A stretch of 64,000 bases of DNA from Bacteroidales bacterium UBA1392 (GCA_002305275.1 DBQO01000046.1:1-64000), one strand, 5' to 3'. Counted from the first letter of the stretch, positions 24,438 through 33,931 are shown. Notes: generated by a model from the letters alone, not told the origin. Translations and numbers: made by a program.

Positions 24438-25302
24438 GTCCTATTTTATTATTACGTTAGGCCTTTTGTGTTACGTGCTGGCTTGGACAATTTTCATTAT
24501 TCCCAACAACATGGTGGGAGGTGGAGTCACGGGTATTTCAGCCATCATAAAATATTGGACCGGCTTTGAGGTTGGTTACTCCTATTTCATCATCAATGCA
24601 GGCCTGCTGTTAGTGGCTCTAAAGGTATTGGGACGCAGTTTTGGAGTAAAAACCGTTTTTGCCATAGTGGTGACTTCGGCGTTTTTCAAGGTTGTTCCGG
24701 GCCTCATACCACCAACGTTTATTCAGGAATTTGCCGTCAATAACGGTCCCATGCTGTGTGCAATTTTCGGAGGCGCTCTTTCAGGACTTGGAATGGCGCT
24801 CACATTTGCCGAAGGGAGCAGCACCGGAGGAACCGATATAGTTGCCCTGATGATAAATAAGTATAGGAGCGTCTCTCCGGGCAAGGTAATCGTAATTTTG
24901 GATATGATTATCATTACTTCTTCCTTGATTTTACCTTCTGATGCAACCTGGGGCTACAAATTTGCCATTGTCATATATGGTTTCATAATGTCTGCCGTAT
25001 TGAGTTTCACTTTGGATATGTTCCTTTCCGGAAGCAAACAGTCAGTACAGATTCTCATTTTTTCCAAACAATATGATGTCATTGCCGACAGAATTACAGA
25101 GGAAACAGGTCGTGGTGTAACCGTACTCAATTCACGTGGCTGGTATACAAAAGAGGAGGGCAAGGTAGCAGTAGTTATTGTCCGTAAGAACGAATCAAAT
25201 CACATTCTCCGTATAGTAAAGGAGGTTGATAAGAGTGCATTTCTCTCTGTGGGCAGCGTTATGGGTGTCTACGGCAAGGGTTTTGAACAAATCAAGAAAT
25301 AG
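24400..25302 (+). CDS. YitT family membrane protein 3
   Basis: 300 residues, very similar to copy 2 along its length (VGGGVTGISAIIKYWTGFEVGYSYF, EGSSTGGTDIVALMINKYR, RGVTVLNSRGWYTKEEGKV). It stops after YGKGFEQIKK, so it lacks the KKKNNEYKKQKDLIGN-type tail that carries the overlap in copies 1 and 2. Last gene of the leuS-yitT run; a 136-bp gap follows. Confidence 0.92.
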   Translation: MNTKSKKILSEIKSYFIITLGLLCYVLAWTIFIIPNNMVGGGVTGISAIIKYWTGFEVGYSYFIINAGLLLVALKVLGRSFGVKTVFAIVVTSAFFKVVPGLIPPTFIQEFAVNNGPMLCAIFGGALSGLGMALTFAEGSSTGGTDIVALMINKYRSVSPGKVIVILDMIIITSSLILPSDATWGYKFAIVIYGFIMSAVLSFTLDMFLSGSKQSVQILIFSKQYDVIADRITEETGRGVTVLNSRGWYTKEEGKVAVVIVRKNESNHILRIVKEVDKSAFLSVGSVMGVYGKGFEQIKK

Positions 25303-25337
25303 TCTCAGTTTTATTAAAAACGAATTTTTTCCGATTT

Positions 25338-25360
25338 TCACACTTGCTCTAAAAGTGTGA
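25338..25360. promoter_or_regulatory. 8-bp inverted repeat after the yitT run
   Basis: TCACACTT (25338-25345) and AAGTGTGA (25353-25360) with a 7-nt loop, lacking a T-run. A weak terminator or an operator for the AraC-type gene that starts 79 bp downstream. Confidence 0.4.
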
Positions 25361-25438
25361 TGCCATTATTAGGTCATATTTGTTGGCTTTATATCTGTTT
25401 TGTATAGTTTCGTTGCAGAAATATTAAAAACACGCAAC

Positions 25439-26008
25439 ATGAAACTGACAGTACTGATCCTTTTACTGGCCTATGTGCCGCTTTTTATCCTTCTGGCATA
25501 CCTGACGAATTATTGGAGAAGAAATCGCAAGAGTGAAAAAGCAAAGGAGAAGGTCTATCCGGATCTGAGTGAAAGACTTCCGGAAAAGCCCCGCATGCTG
25601 TCTGATGAAAGCCCTGACAATTGTGAATTTGACAATCTCAAGGAGAAATTGCTCGATTTGTTTGAAAGGGAGAAGATTTTTCTCAATTCCGATATCAGAA
25701 TCAACGAAGTAGCTTCACGCCTTTACACTAATAAAACCTATCTCTCTAAGGTAATAAGACTCAAAACCAACAAAAATTTTTGTCAGTTGGTACACTTTTA
25801 TCGTGTAAGAGAAGCCATTCGTCTCTATGCGGACAATCCTGATCTGTCAATTTCAGAATTGGGTAAAATGGTGGGTTTTAATTCGATGACCACATTCAAC
25901 ACGGCATTTGGGAGGAATACGGGCTATACTCCGGCTGAATGGTGCAAGGAATATCGTAAAACACTAAAAAATGGGGAGAAGGAGAGCAGAAAAAAGCAGA
26001 TTGCGTGA
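25439..26008 (+). CDS. Membrane-anchored AraC-type HTH regulator
   Basis: 189 residues from the ATG at 25439. One N-terminal transmembrane helix (MKLTVLILLLAYVPLFILLAY) followed by basic residues (NYWRRNRKSEKAKEK) places the rest in the cytoplasm. The C-terminal AraC-type double HTH (about 85-180) shows INEVASRLYTNKTYLSKVIR and LSISELGKMVGFNSMTTFNTAFGRNTGYTPAEW. No sensor domain is visible apart from the helix. It resembles the output end of hybrid two-component regulators but is too short to be one. Overlaps the next regulator by 38 bp if that gene starts at 25971. Confidence 0.8.
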   Translation: MKLTVLILLLAYVPLFILLAYLTNYWRRNRKSEKAKEKVYPDLSERLPEKPRMLSDESPDNCEFDNLKEKLLDLFEREKIFLNSDIRINEVASRLYTNKTYLSKVIRLKTNKNFCQLVHFYRVREAIRLYADNPDLSISELGKMVGFNSMTTFNTAFGRNTGYTPAEWCKEYRKTLKNGEKESRKKQIA

Positions 26009-26411
26009 GCTTATTAAGGGCAACAGTCACCTAAAGATAATGATAAGTCGAAAACGACAAGGTGTCTCATACGAAGAGCTCTTCTCCAAAATGGAAGAGG
26101 TTGTAGTGAAGAAAAAACTCTACCTCGACAGCGGTTTTTCGAGGAGCCAACTTGCCCGTGAGGTAGGATCCAACAGGACCTATGTCACCAACGCTCTAAA
26201 GAGTCAGGGAGTGGGATTCTATGACTATCTAAACAGATTTCGTCTGGAGCGCGCCAAGCAGCTTCTAAGTGATGGAGAGAATAGTACAATGCTTATGGAG
26301 GAGGTGGCCTGCAGCAGCGGCTTCTCCAGCGTAAGGGTAATGAACTTCTATATGGTTCAATCGGAGGGCTTTACGGCCTCACAATATCGCAAAAAGATAC
26401 TTAAGCAATAA
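25971..26411 (+). CDS. Small AraC-type HTH protein
   Basis: 146 residues from 25971, or 123 from the ATG at 26040 which would remove the overlap with the previous gene. Apart from a short basic N-terminus it is only an AraC-type double HTH (SRSQLAREVGSNRTYVTNALKSQG, MLMEEVACSSGFSSVRVMNFYMVQSEGFTASQYRKK). No sensor or membrane segment. It is probably co-transcribed with the membrane-anchored regulator; the two could form a heterodimer (inference). Its end overlaps the convergent kbl gene by 11 bp. Confidence 0.75.
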   Translation: MGRRRAEKSRLRELIKGNSHLKIMISRKRQGVSYEELFSKMEEVVVKKKLYLDSGFSRSQLAREVGSNRTYVTNALKSQGVGFYDYLNRFRLERAKQLLSDGENSTMLMEEVACSSGFSSVRVMNFYMVQSEGFTASQYRKKILKQ

Positions 26412-27591
26412 CCCCAAGCTCGCGTCCGATCTCAGTGAATGCGGTTATACACTTATCGAGGTGCTCTTTTTCGTGAGCAGCAGATACCTGTACCCTTATG
26501 CGAGCCTCTCCTTTTGGAACTACCGGATAATAGAATCCTATTACATATATCCCTTTATCGAGAAGTTTTGAGGCCATGATCTGCGAGAGTTTGGCATCGT
26601 ACAGCATTACTGCGCATATAGCCGACTCCGTAGGTTTGATGTCAAATCCGGCTGCCTTCATTTTCGCAACGAAGTATTCGGTGTTGGCGTGAAGCTTATC
26701 CTGGAGGGTGTTGTTCTCAGTCATCATCTCAAACATCCTGATGCCGGCAGCAGCTATCATAGGTGGGATTGAGTTGGAAAAGAGATAGGGCCTTGAACGC
26801 TGTCTGAGCATATCTATGATCTCTTTGCGTCCTGTGGTGAATCCACCTATGGCTCCTCCGAATGCTTTCCCGAGGGTACCTGTAATTATTTCAATTTTGC
26901 CGTGTAGCTTAAACAGCTCCGTGGTGCCTCGTCCCGTCCTGCCTACAACGCCTGCAGAGTGAGATTCGTCCACCATTATCATGGCGTTGTATTTTTTGGA
27001 GAGCTCATAGATTTTGTCAAGCGGAGCCACATTGCCATCCATAGAGAAAACACCGTCGGTTACGATAAGGCGGTGGCGTTGTGCCTGGGCTCGCTTTAGG
27101 CAATCCTCAAGTTCTTCCATATTGGCATTGGCATAGCGATAGCGCTGTGCTTTGCAGAGACGTACTCCATCGATGATGGATGCGTGATTGAGAGCATCCG
27201 AGATAATGGCATCATTTTCATCCAGCAGCGGCTCAAATACACCACCGTTGGCATCGAAACAGGAGGCATAGAGTATGGAGTCCTCGGTACCGAAAAACTC
27301 CGCAATCTTACCCTCGAGTTCTTTGTGAAGATCTCCGGTTCCGCAGATGAAACGGACTGAAGACATTCCGTATCCATGGCTGTCAAGTGTCTTTTTGGCA
27401 GCTTTGATAAGTTCTTTGTCGTTGGAGAGTCCGAGGTAGTTGTTAGCGCAGAAATTGAGTACCTCCTGACCGGTGCTTACCCTGATGGCAGCATGTTGTG
27501 GAGAAGTAATGATGCGTTCCTGTTTGTACAGTCCGGCTTCTTCTATGGCCTGAAGCTCTTTCTGTAAATGTTTTTGAAAATCTGAATACAT
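26401..27591 (-). CDS. kbl: Glycine C-acetyltransferase (2-amino-3-ketobutyrate CoA ligase)
   Basis: 396 residues, alpha-oxoamine synthase family, PLP-dependent. Seen: ANNYLGLSNDKELI, SVRFICGTGDLHKELE, DALNHASIIDGVRL, VDESHSAGVVGRTGRG and the PLP-lysine segment TGTLGKAFGGAIGG. The enzyme splits 2-amino-3-ketobutyrate with CoA to glycine and acetyl-CoA in threonine breakdown. No threonine dehydrogenase (tdh) gene is seen in this window. It makes glycine, which GcvT further uses, but the two genes are 9 kb apart. Divergent from the tetR-type efflux operon. Confidence 0.95.
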   Translation of the reverse strand: MYSDFQKHLQKELQAIEEAGLYKQERIITSPQHAAIRVSTGQEVLNFCANNYLGLSNDKELIKAAKKTLDSHGYGMSSVRFICGTGDLHKELEGKIAEFFGTEDSILYASCFDANGGVFEPLLDENDAIISDALNHASIIDGVRLCKAQRYRYANANMEELEDCLKRAQAQRHRLIVTDGVFSMDGNVAPLDKIYELSKKYNAMIMVDESHSAGVVGRTGRGTTELFKLHGKIEIITGTLGKAFGGAIGGFTTGRKEIIDMLRQRSRPYLFSNSIPPMIAAAGIRMFEMMTENNTLQDKLHANTEYFVAKMKAAGFDIKPTESAICAVMLYDAKLSQIMASKLLDKGIYVIGFYYPVVPKGEARIRVQVSAAHEKEHLDKCITAFTEIGRELGVIA

Positions 27592-27655
27592 ATTAATTAG
27601 CTTTTATTACGTTGGGAAATAGCACCGGCAGGTTTATTTTTCGGTGAATTGTCTA

Positions 27656-27686
27656 CAAATATACAATAAATTGTCGTATAGTCAAG
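27656..27686 (-). promoter_or_regulatory. Putative kbl promoter with overlapping palindrome
   Basis: On the minus strand CTTG (27686-27683), 19 bp, TATATTTG (27663-27656). Within it TATACAAT-AA-ATTGTcGTATA (27660-27680) is an imperfect palindrome with one extra base, the size of a TetR-family operator. Confidence 0.5.
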
Positions 27687-27714
27687 GAGTCTGGGAAGGC
27701 TTTTTGTTACAAAT

Positions 27715-27746
27715 TTTGGATATGTGGATTAAAAAAACTATTTTTG
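27715..27746 (+). promoter_or_regulatory. Putative promoter of the TetR/RND efflux operon
   Basis: TTTG (27715-27718), 20 bp, TATTTTTG (27739-27746), 20 bp before the ATG at 27767. This decides the start at 27767 against longer possibilities that begin upstream of the promoter. Confidence 0.6.
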
Positions 27747-27766
27747 TTTTTTTAGTTTTCAAAAAG

Positions 27767-28393
27767 ATGGGAGTAAAAGAAAAAATATTGAGAAAAACCA
27801 CAGAATATCTCATTAAGGAAGGGTGTCGCAAGGTTACTGTGGATGAAATTGCCACCTATAATGGTGTTTCCAAGCGAACTCTCTATGAGTTATTTCTTGA
27901 TAAGGATGACATTATAGAACAAGCTCTACTCTATTGCAACGAAAAATCGCGTGAGTATTGCCGCAATCTCTTTAGTGAATACGACAATAATATTATCAAT
28001 ATTGTTCTATGTGGACACAATTTCCGACCGAACAGCAAACTTACAAGTGCTTTCCGTCTCTTTGCGGATGCAAAGAAAAATATTCCAGACATTTATGCGA
28101 ATGTGCAAGATATTATTAGAGAGGAACATCGTGAAGATATGCGTTTTCTTTTGCTAAAAGGACAGGAAGAAGGTTTTCTGCTTCCTGATCTAAAAATAGA
28201 TTCTTTACTATCTTTGCTCCCTGCTATAATGAAAAGTATCGGAAAAGCAGGATTTGATACTGAGTTCCCTTTGGATCATTTAGGTATGTTCAACCTGATT
28301 TTTGTCTATTATATCCGGGGTATTTCTACTGAAAAGGGAAGGATGCTTATCGATGATTATTTGAGTAAAAACAAAACAAAAACTATAGAATGA
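27767..28393 (+). CDS. TetR/AcrR family regulator of the efflux operon
   Basis: 208 residues. N-terminal TetR HTH: EKILRKTTEYLIKEGCRKVTVDEIATYNGVSKRTLYELFLDKDDII (about 4-50). The rest is an alpha-helical ligand domain. As first gene of the tolC-adaptor-RND unit it is probably the local repressor. The candidate operator lies at 27660-27680, between it and kbl. Its stop overlaps the tolC start by 4 bp (ATGA), indicating translational coupling. Confidence 0.9.
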   Translation: MGVKEKILRKTTEYLIKEGCRKVTVDEIATYNGVSKRTLYELFLDKDDIIEQALLYCNEKSREYCRNLFSEYDNNIINIVLCGHNFRPNSKLTSAFRLFADAKKNIPDIYANVQDIIREEHREDMRFLLLKGQEEGFLLPDLKIDSLLSLLPAIMKSIGKAGFDTEFPLDHLGMFNLIFVYYIRGISTEKGRMLIDDYLSKNKTKTIE

Positions 28394-29688
28394 AACGAAA
28401 GTTTATTAATCTATTGAGACAGGGAGTTTGCGTTATGTCGCTTTTTATGGCTATTACGACAGTTGCGCAGGAAAAGGTCTCCCTTTCCCTCCAGGATGCC
28501 CAGGAGTACGCTCTTGCGCACAACCGCACCCTTGAAAATGCATCTCTGGATATCAAGAGGGCAGAAGCCACACGTTGGCAGACACTTGCAAGCATGCTAC
28601 CTCAGGTGACGGCGGGTTTGGATTATACCAATATGATGGGTTATAAGTTGGATTTCGGTGCAATGGTACTTGCCATGCCGCCCAGCGCCTCTTTTACCGT
28701 TACCACAGCCGTGGCATTGAGCGGAGCTCAAATTGTTTCCACGCAGGTAGCCAATATATCAAAGCGTATGGCGGACATCTCTTTTCTTAAGAGCGAACAG
28801 GAGATTACGAATCAGGTAAAGGTACTCTATTATTCGGCACTTGTGACAGAGGAGACTCTGGAGCTGCTCAGAGAAAACCTCGAGAGTATGCGAAAGCTCC
28901 ACAGCATCTCTCAAAGGTCGGTGGACGTTGGGGTGTCAGAGCAAACGGCCGCTGACCAGCTAAAAGTGCAGGTGGCTGGTATGGAGAGTTCCATCAATGC
29001 TACGGAACGTTCGCTGGAGATGGTATACAATTCTCTTCGCCTGCAGCTCAACCTCGATGTCAACTCGGAAATAGAACTTACCCAGGGTATTTCGGAATTG
29101 ATGAATGTGGATGCGGTGAGCGACCTTTTCCGCGAGGAGTTTGATGTAAATAATAACTATAATTATAAGTTACTTAAAGCCGGCACGGATCTCGCAAAAA
29201 AGCAGATTGCGCTGACAGGCTGGTCGGGAGGCCCCACCTTCAGCATTTTTCACCAGTATGCTAAAAAGCACTACTTCAGTGATGAGATGACGATGAATAT
29301 GACGCCTCCCAATATGCTCGGAATCTCGGTTAAAGTACCTTTATTTACCAGCCTCAGGAATACTAAATCGGTTCAGGCAGCGCGAATCTCATATCAAAAG
29401 CAGCTCAATACGCTTGCCGATACCGAAGCGGCTCTGAAAATCCAGCACAGACAGCTGGTCTACAACCTAAAGTCGGCCCTCGAGCAGTACCGGACTCAGA
29501 AAGAAAACGTAGAGGTGGCAAGGAGAGTGTTTAATAATATTGCTCTCAAGTATGAGCACGGAGTAGCCTCAGCACTGGATGTGACCAACTCAGGCACCAG
29601 TCTGATAGTTGCTCAGAACAGCTATGTACAGTCCCTACTACAGATTGTGAACGCACAGATCTCCCTCGAACAACTTTTGAACAGATAA
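28390..29688 (+). CDS. TolC family outer-membrane efflux protein
   Basis: 432 residues. Signal peptide (MKRKFINLLRQGVCVMSLFMAITTVAQ), then the TolC/OEP pattern of long helical hairpins: LSLQDAQEYALAHNRTLENASLDIKRAEA, a middle repeat, and a second helical half ending VASALDVTNSGTSLIVAQNSYVQSLLQIVNAQISLEQLL. It forms the outer-membrane channel for the adaptor and pump encoded downstream. Length and order match other Bacteroidota RND operons. Confidence 0.95.
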   Translation: MKRKFINLLRQGVCVMSLFMAITTVAQEKVSLSLQDAQEYALAHNRTLENASLDIKRAEATRWQTLASMLPQVTAGLDYTNMMGYKLDFGAMVLAMPPSASFTVTTAVALSGAQIVSTQVANISKRMADISFLKSEQEITNQVKVLYYSALVTEETLELLRENLESMRKLHSISQRSVDVGVSEQTAADQLKVQVAGMESSINATERSLEMVYNSLRLQLNLDVNSEIELTQGISELMNVDAVSDLFREEFDVNNNYNYKLLKAGTDLAKKQIALTGWSGGPTFSIFHQYAKKHYFSDEMTMNMTPPNMLGISVKVPLFTSLRNTKSVQAARISYQKQLNTLADTEAALKIQHRQLVYNLKSALEQYRTQKENVEVARRVFNNIALKYEHGVASALDVTNSGTSLIVAQNSYVQSLLQIVNAQISLEQLLNR

Positions 29689-29694
29689 AAATCA

Positions 29695-30729
29695 ATGAAA
29701 AAACATATGAAAATCGTCCGTATCCTACTTATTGCCTTAACGGCAGTGTTTTTTGCAAGCTGCGGCGGCTCGCAGCAAAATCAGAACGAAACCACACAGG
29801 AACGCGTTGAACAGGTGGAGACTACTGTCATCAACAAGTCGGTCATACAGCGCGTGGTGGAGTTTTCAACCACTCTCATGGGTTATGAAACAGTAAATAT
29901 CGCTCCTTCGCTCACCGGAAAGATTGAGCACATATATGTTGAGGTGGGCTCCAATGTGCAGAAGGGATCGATGCTTGTGCGAATGGATCAGACCCAACTC
30001 AACAACACCAAACTCACCTATGCCAATCTAGCAGTAGAACTTCAGAGGATGGAGGCTCTCAAAGAGAGCGGTGCCATTTCCAAACAGGTATATGACAAGA
30101 CCAAACTTGGGTATGATCAGGCAGAAGAATCCATGGCATTTCTCGAAAAGAATACCTTTGTCAGAGCGCCTTTCCCGGGTGTTATTTCGGCCAGGAACTA
30201 CGAGGCCGGCGAACTCTATAGTGGTATGCCGATTCTGGTACTTACTCAGATAAATATCTTAAAGGCTCTGATCAATATTCCCGAGAGTTATTTCCCTCTG
30301 GTAAAAAAGGGAATGAAGATCGACATAAAGTCAGACATCTATCCCGGAGAATCATTCTCGGGTACAATTGAGATAGTCTATCCCACCATCGATGCCGCTA
30401 CTCACACTTTCCAGTGCAAGGTCAGAATTCCCAATAGCTCCCTTAAGCTCCGTCCGGGAATGTATGCTAATACTTCACTTCCTCTTGGTCAGTCTGAGGC
30501 CATCATTGTGCCTTATCAGACTATTCTTAAGCTTGTAGGATCTAACGAACGCTACGTTTACCTCGAAAAAGATGGAAAGGCTAAGCGAGTTTTTGTGCAG
30601 ACCGGCCAGCGTTTCGACGATATGGTAGAAATCATCAGTAATGAAGTAAACGAAGGTGACCGCCTTGTCTCAGTAGGACAGGCCAAACTGGTTGACGGAG
30701 TTAAACTCAATGTAGTAAAGCAGAACTGA
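29695..30729 (+). CDS. RND efflux periplasmic adaptor (MFP) lipoprotein
   Basis: 344 residues. Lipobox FFASC near residue 21 anchors it to the membrane. Typical adaptor parts are visible: biotinyl-lipoyl-like IEHIYVEVGSNVQKGSMLVRMD, a short helical hairpin (about 95-125), TFVRAPFPGVISARNYEAGELYSGMPILVLTQ, the beta-barrel region and a C-terminal membrane-proximal domain. Lies 6 bp after tolC and 4 bp before the pump gene. Confidence 0.95.
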   Translation: MKKHMKIVRILLIALTAVFFASCGGSQQNQNETTQERVEQVETTVINKSVIQRVVEFSTTLMGYETVNIAPSLTGKIEHIYVEVGSNVQKGSMLVRMDQTQLNNTKLTYANLAVELQRMEALKESGAISKQVYDKTKLGYDQAEESMAFLEKNTFVRAPFPGVISARNYEAGELYSGMPILVLTQINILKALINIPESYFPLVKKGMKIDIKSDIYPGESFSGTIEIVYPTIDAATHTFQCKVRIPNSSLKLRPGMYANTSLPLGQSEAIIVPYQTILKLVGSNERYVYLEKDGKAKRVFVQTGQRFDDMVEIISNEVNEGDRLVSVGQAKLVDGVKLNVVKQN

Positions 30730-30733
30730 TAAT

Positions 30734-33700
30734 ATGAGTATATACAAAACCGCGATTAACAGACCGGTGACGACAGTACTTATCTTCGCCGCCGTGATTA
30801 TCATAGGGCTCTTCTCACTGAACAGGTTGCCTATCGACCAGTTTCCGGAGATTGACCCTCCTTTCGTGACGGTGATGACCACCTATCCGGGAGCCAGCGC
30901 AGGTGAGGTTGAGACCAATGTCACAAGAATTATCGAAAACAGCCTCAATTCCATTGACGGACTAAAAGAACTTACCTCCAGCTCCCGAGACAATTTATCC
31001 ATTGTCTTCCTGGAGTTTGAGTGGGGTACCAATCTGGACGAGATATCCAACGATGCGCGCTCTTATCTGGATATGATAAGAGACAATCTCCCTGATGGTT
31101 GCTCAACACCTATCCTTTTCAAACTCAATACCAGCATGATGCCGATACTCCAGTATTATGTGCTGGCAAAGGAGAGTTATCCCGGACTTGAAAAGATTCT
31201 CAATGATGAGGTTGTGACTGTATTAAACCGTGTTGACGGTATCGGTACCATAGGTATTTCCGGTGCTCCGCAACGCTATGTCTACGTGGATATAGACCAG
31301 GCCAAACTAGAGGCTTATGGTCTGCCTCTGGAACTAGTCGGCAATGCTATCAGATCCAACAATCTTAACCTTGCCTCCGGCACTGTCAAAATGGAAAAGG
31401 AGCAGTATCACATGCAGGTGCGCAGTGAGTATGTTGAGAGTTCGGAAATCGGAGATATAGTGGTAGCTACCGTTATGGGCAAGCCTATTTTTGTCAGGGA
31501 TGTCGCTACTATCAGGGATACCATCAAGGATCTCACACTAGACGAGAAGGTAAACGGCCAGGAGGCTGTCAGGCTGATAATTTCCAAAAAATCGGGAGCC
31601 AATACAGTACAGGTCAACAAGGATGTACGAAAAGAGATTGAAAAGATCAAAAAGAATCTGCCCTCGGATATAGAGATGGGTATCATATATGATTCTTCCG
31701 AAGAAATTCAGAACTCCATCAACTCATTGAAGGAGTCCATCCTCTATGCATTGCTTTTTGTGGTGCTTGTGGTATTTTTCTTCCTTGGAAAATGGAGATC
31801 AACATTTATTATTGCCGTAACGATTCCAATCTCGCTCATTGTATCATTCATATATCTGCTCTTTGTGGGCAGCTCACTCAATATCATTTCGCTCAGTTCG
31901 CTGACGGTGGCTATCGGTATGGTGGTGGACGATGCCATAGTGGTGCTTGAAAACATTACTAAGCATATGGAGAGAGGTTCTTCACCGCGCGAAGCTGCAA
32001 TTTATGCGACAAATGAGGTGTGGATTGCGGTAATTGCCTCAACACTTGTGATCGTTGCCGTATTTGTACCTTTGACAATGCTTACCGGTATGGCCGGCAT
32101 CATGTTCAAGGAACTGGGATGGATTGTGACCATAGCAATTTCGGTTTCTGCAATCGTGGCTATTACCTTAACCCCGATGCTCGCTTCCCAGATGCTTAAG
32201 GCCAATAAAGTCAGAATTGATGAAAAGGGACGTCTTCAGATTGTAAAGCCCAAAATTGACTGGTATGACAGGTATATCGAGAAATTCCACAATAAAGTAA
32301 GTGCCTTGTATGCAGATCTGCTGCGCTGGTCTCTCAACCACAAGAGACTCACGATTCTAATAGCAATCATTTTCTTTGTCGTTACCCTGCTTCCTGCATT
32401 AACCGGCAAGATAGGTACCGACTTTATGCCTGAAAGCGATAATGGACGAATCAGTGTAAAGGTTGAACTTCAGCGAGGTACCAGGCTGGAGGAGACTCTA
32501 AAGACTGCACGTAAAATTGAGGCCAGATTCCAGGAACTGGTACCCGAAATTCAGGTCATTTCCACTTATGCGGGAAGCAACGAAGATGCCGGTATTGGGG
32601 CCCTTTTCTCTGCGACAACCAACAACAAGATTTCTATGACAGTGGTCTGCAATAAGAAGTATGAGCGGGAAAGGACAATATTCGAGATTGCAGAGGTATT
32701 ACGTGCCGAACTGGACAACTATCCCGAAATCATTGACTACCAGGCTGCGACTACTGTCGGCATGGGTATGGGAGGTGGCAACAAAATAAGTGTGGAAATA
32801 TATGGTCACGACTTCGACGATACCAATCTTTATGCACAAGAGATACTCCAAGCTGTAAAGACCAATGTTAAGGGAGCACGAGACATCAATGTCAGTCGTG
32901 ACGAGGAGCGTCCGGAACTCAAAATAACTGTAGACAAAGAGAAAATTGCATACCATGGACTAAACTCCGCTACTGTTTCCACATACGTCCGTAACCGTGT
33001 TAATGGTCTTTTGGCAGGATACCTCAAGGAGGATGGCGACGAATATGATATTATCGTACGTCTAAAGGAGGAGGATCGCAACTCGATCACTTTGATAGAA
33101 AACCTAACCATCCCGACAAGTACCGGTCGCTCCATCAAACTCAAAGAGGTGGCTGAGATTGAGGAATACTGGGCTCCGCCAACTATAGACAGAAAGAGCC
33201 GTCAGCGCTATTTGACAATCTCCATAACTCCTTACAACGTCTCTTTGGGTAAACTTGCCGAGCAAGTACAGGCGGAGATTGATAAAATATCCACTCCAAG
33301 TGGTATACAAGTACGGGTTGCAGGTGATTATGAAGACCAGCAAGAGACATTTGCCGATATGTTTGAATTGCTTATGTTGATTATTCTTCTGGTATATATT
33401 GTGATGGCCTCGCAATTTGAATCACTTGCCAAGCCCGCCATCATTATGATGTCAGTACCTTTTGCACTCTCGGGTGTCATTTTGGCACTATGGGTTACGG
33501 GCATCAATCTTGATATGATTGGTGCGTTAGGATGTGTCATGCTTGTGGGCATAGTAGTCAAGAATGGTATAGTGCTTGTAGACTATATCAATCTGATGCG
33601 TGATCGTGGGCACGAACTTAACGAGGCAATTGCCCTTTCCGGTGAGTCCCGTCTACGTCCCGTTCTAATGACTGCGGTAACTACCCTTCTGGGAATGCTT

Positions 33701-33925
33701 CCCATGGCACTAAGTCAGGGTGAGGGTTCCGAGTTATGGCGTCCGATGGGTATAGTAGTTATAGGAGGTCTTATAATTTCCACAATTATTACTATGGTCA
33801 TAGTACCTGTTGTATATGCGGTAATGTCTCGTCATGGAGAGCGCAATAAAGAGGCAAAACTCCGCAAAGAGTATGTTTTCATGCAAATATCGGCTGACGA
33901 TGAGGCAGCTTCAAAAAATAGTTGA
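30734..33925 (+). CDS. RND family efflux pump (AcrB/HAE1 type)
   Basis: 1063 residues, inner-membrane proton/drug antiporter. Seen: N-terminal TM1 and the PIDQFPEIDPPFVTVMTTYPGAS periplasmic start, LTVAIGMVVDDAIVVLENI in TM4 with the paired acidic residues of the proton relay, GTDFMPESDNGRISVKVEL at the start of the second half, and the C-terminal TMs with ALGCVMLVGIVVKNGIVLVDYIN. Twelve TM helices and two large periplasmic loops are expected. The substrate cannot be read from the sequence; the DD pair in TM4 suggests the HAE (hydrophobe) rather than the heavy-metal class. Confidence 0.97.
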   Translation: MSIYKTAINRPVTTVLIFAAVIIIGLFSLNRLPIDQFPEIDPPFVTVMTTYPGASAGEVETNVTRIIENSLNSIDGLKELTSSSRDNLSIVFLEFEWGTNLDEISNDARSYLDMIRDNLPDGCSTPILFKLNTSMMPILQYYVLAKESYPGLEKILNDEVVTVLNRVDGIGTIGISGAPQRYVYVDIDQAKLEAYGLPLELVGNAIRSNNLNLASGTVKMEKEQYHMQVRSEYVESSEIGDIVVATVMGKPIFVRDVATIRDTIKDLTLDEKVNGQEAVRLIISKKSGANTVQVNKDVRKEIEKIKKNLPSDIEMGIIYDSSEEIQNSINSLKESILYALLFVVLVVFFFLGKWRSTFIIAVTIPISLIVSFIYLLFVGSSLNIISLSSLTVAIGMVVDDAIVVLENITKHMERGSSPREAAIYATNEVWIAVIASTLVIVAVFVPLTMLTGMAGIMFKELGWIVTIAISVSAIVAITLTPMLASQMLKANKVRIDEKGRLQIVKPKIDWYDRYIEKFHNKVSALYADLLRWSLNHKRLTILIAIIFFVVTLLPALTGKIGTDFMPESDNGRISVKVELQRGTRLEETLKTARKIEARFQELVPEIQVISTYAGSNEDAGIGALFSATTNNKISMTVVCNKKYERERTIFEIAEVLRAELDNYPEIIDYQAATTVGMGMGGGNKISVEIYGHDFDDTNLYAQEILQAVKTNVKGARDINVSRDEERPELKITVDKEKIAYHGLNSATVSTYVRNRVNGLLAGYLKEDGDEYDIIVRLKEEDRNSITLIENLTIPTSTGRSIKLKEVAEIEEYWAPPTIDRKSRQRYLTISITPYNVSLGKLAEQVQAEIDKISTPSGIQVRVAGDYEDQQETFADMFELLMLIILLVYIVMASQFESLAKPAIIMMSVPFALSGVILALWVTGINLDMIGALGCVMLVGIVVKNGIVLVDYINLMRDRGHELNEAIALSGESRLRPVLMTAVTTLLGMLPMALSQGEGSELWRPMGIVVIGGLIISTIITMVIVPVVYAVMSRHGERNKEAKLRKEYVFMQISADDEAASKNS

Positions 33926-33931
33926 CATATT

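Noticed and set aside
27644..27766. Longer N-terminus for the TetR regulator
   Set aside because: The extra codons lie upstream of a consensus promoter (27715-27746) and add hydrophobic residues not found in TetR proteins.
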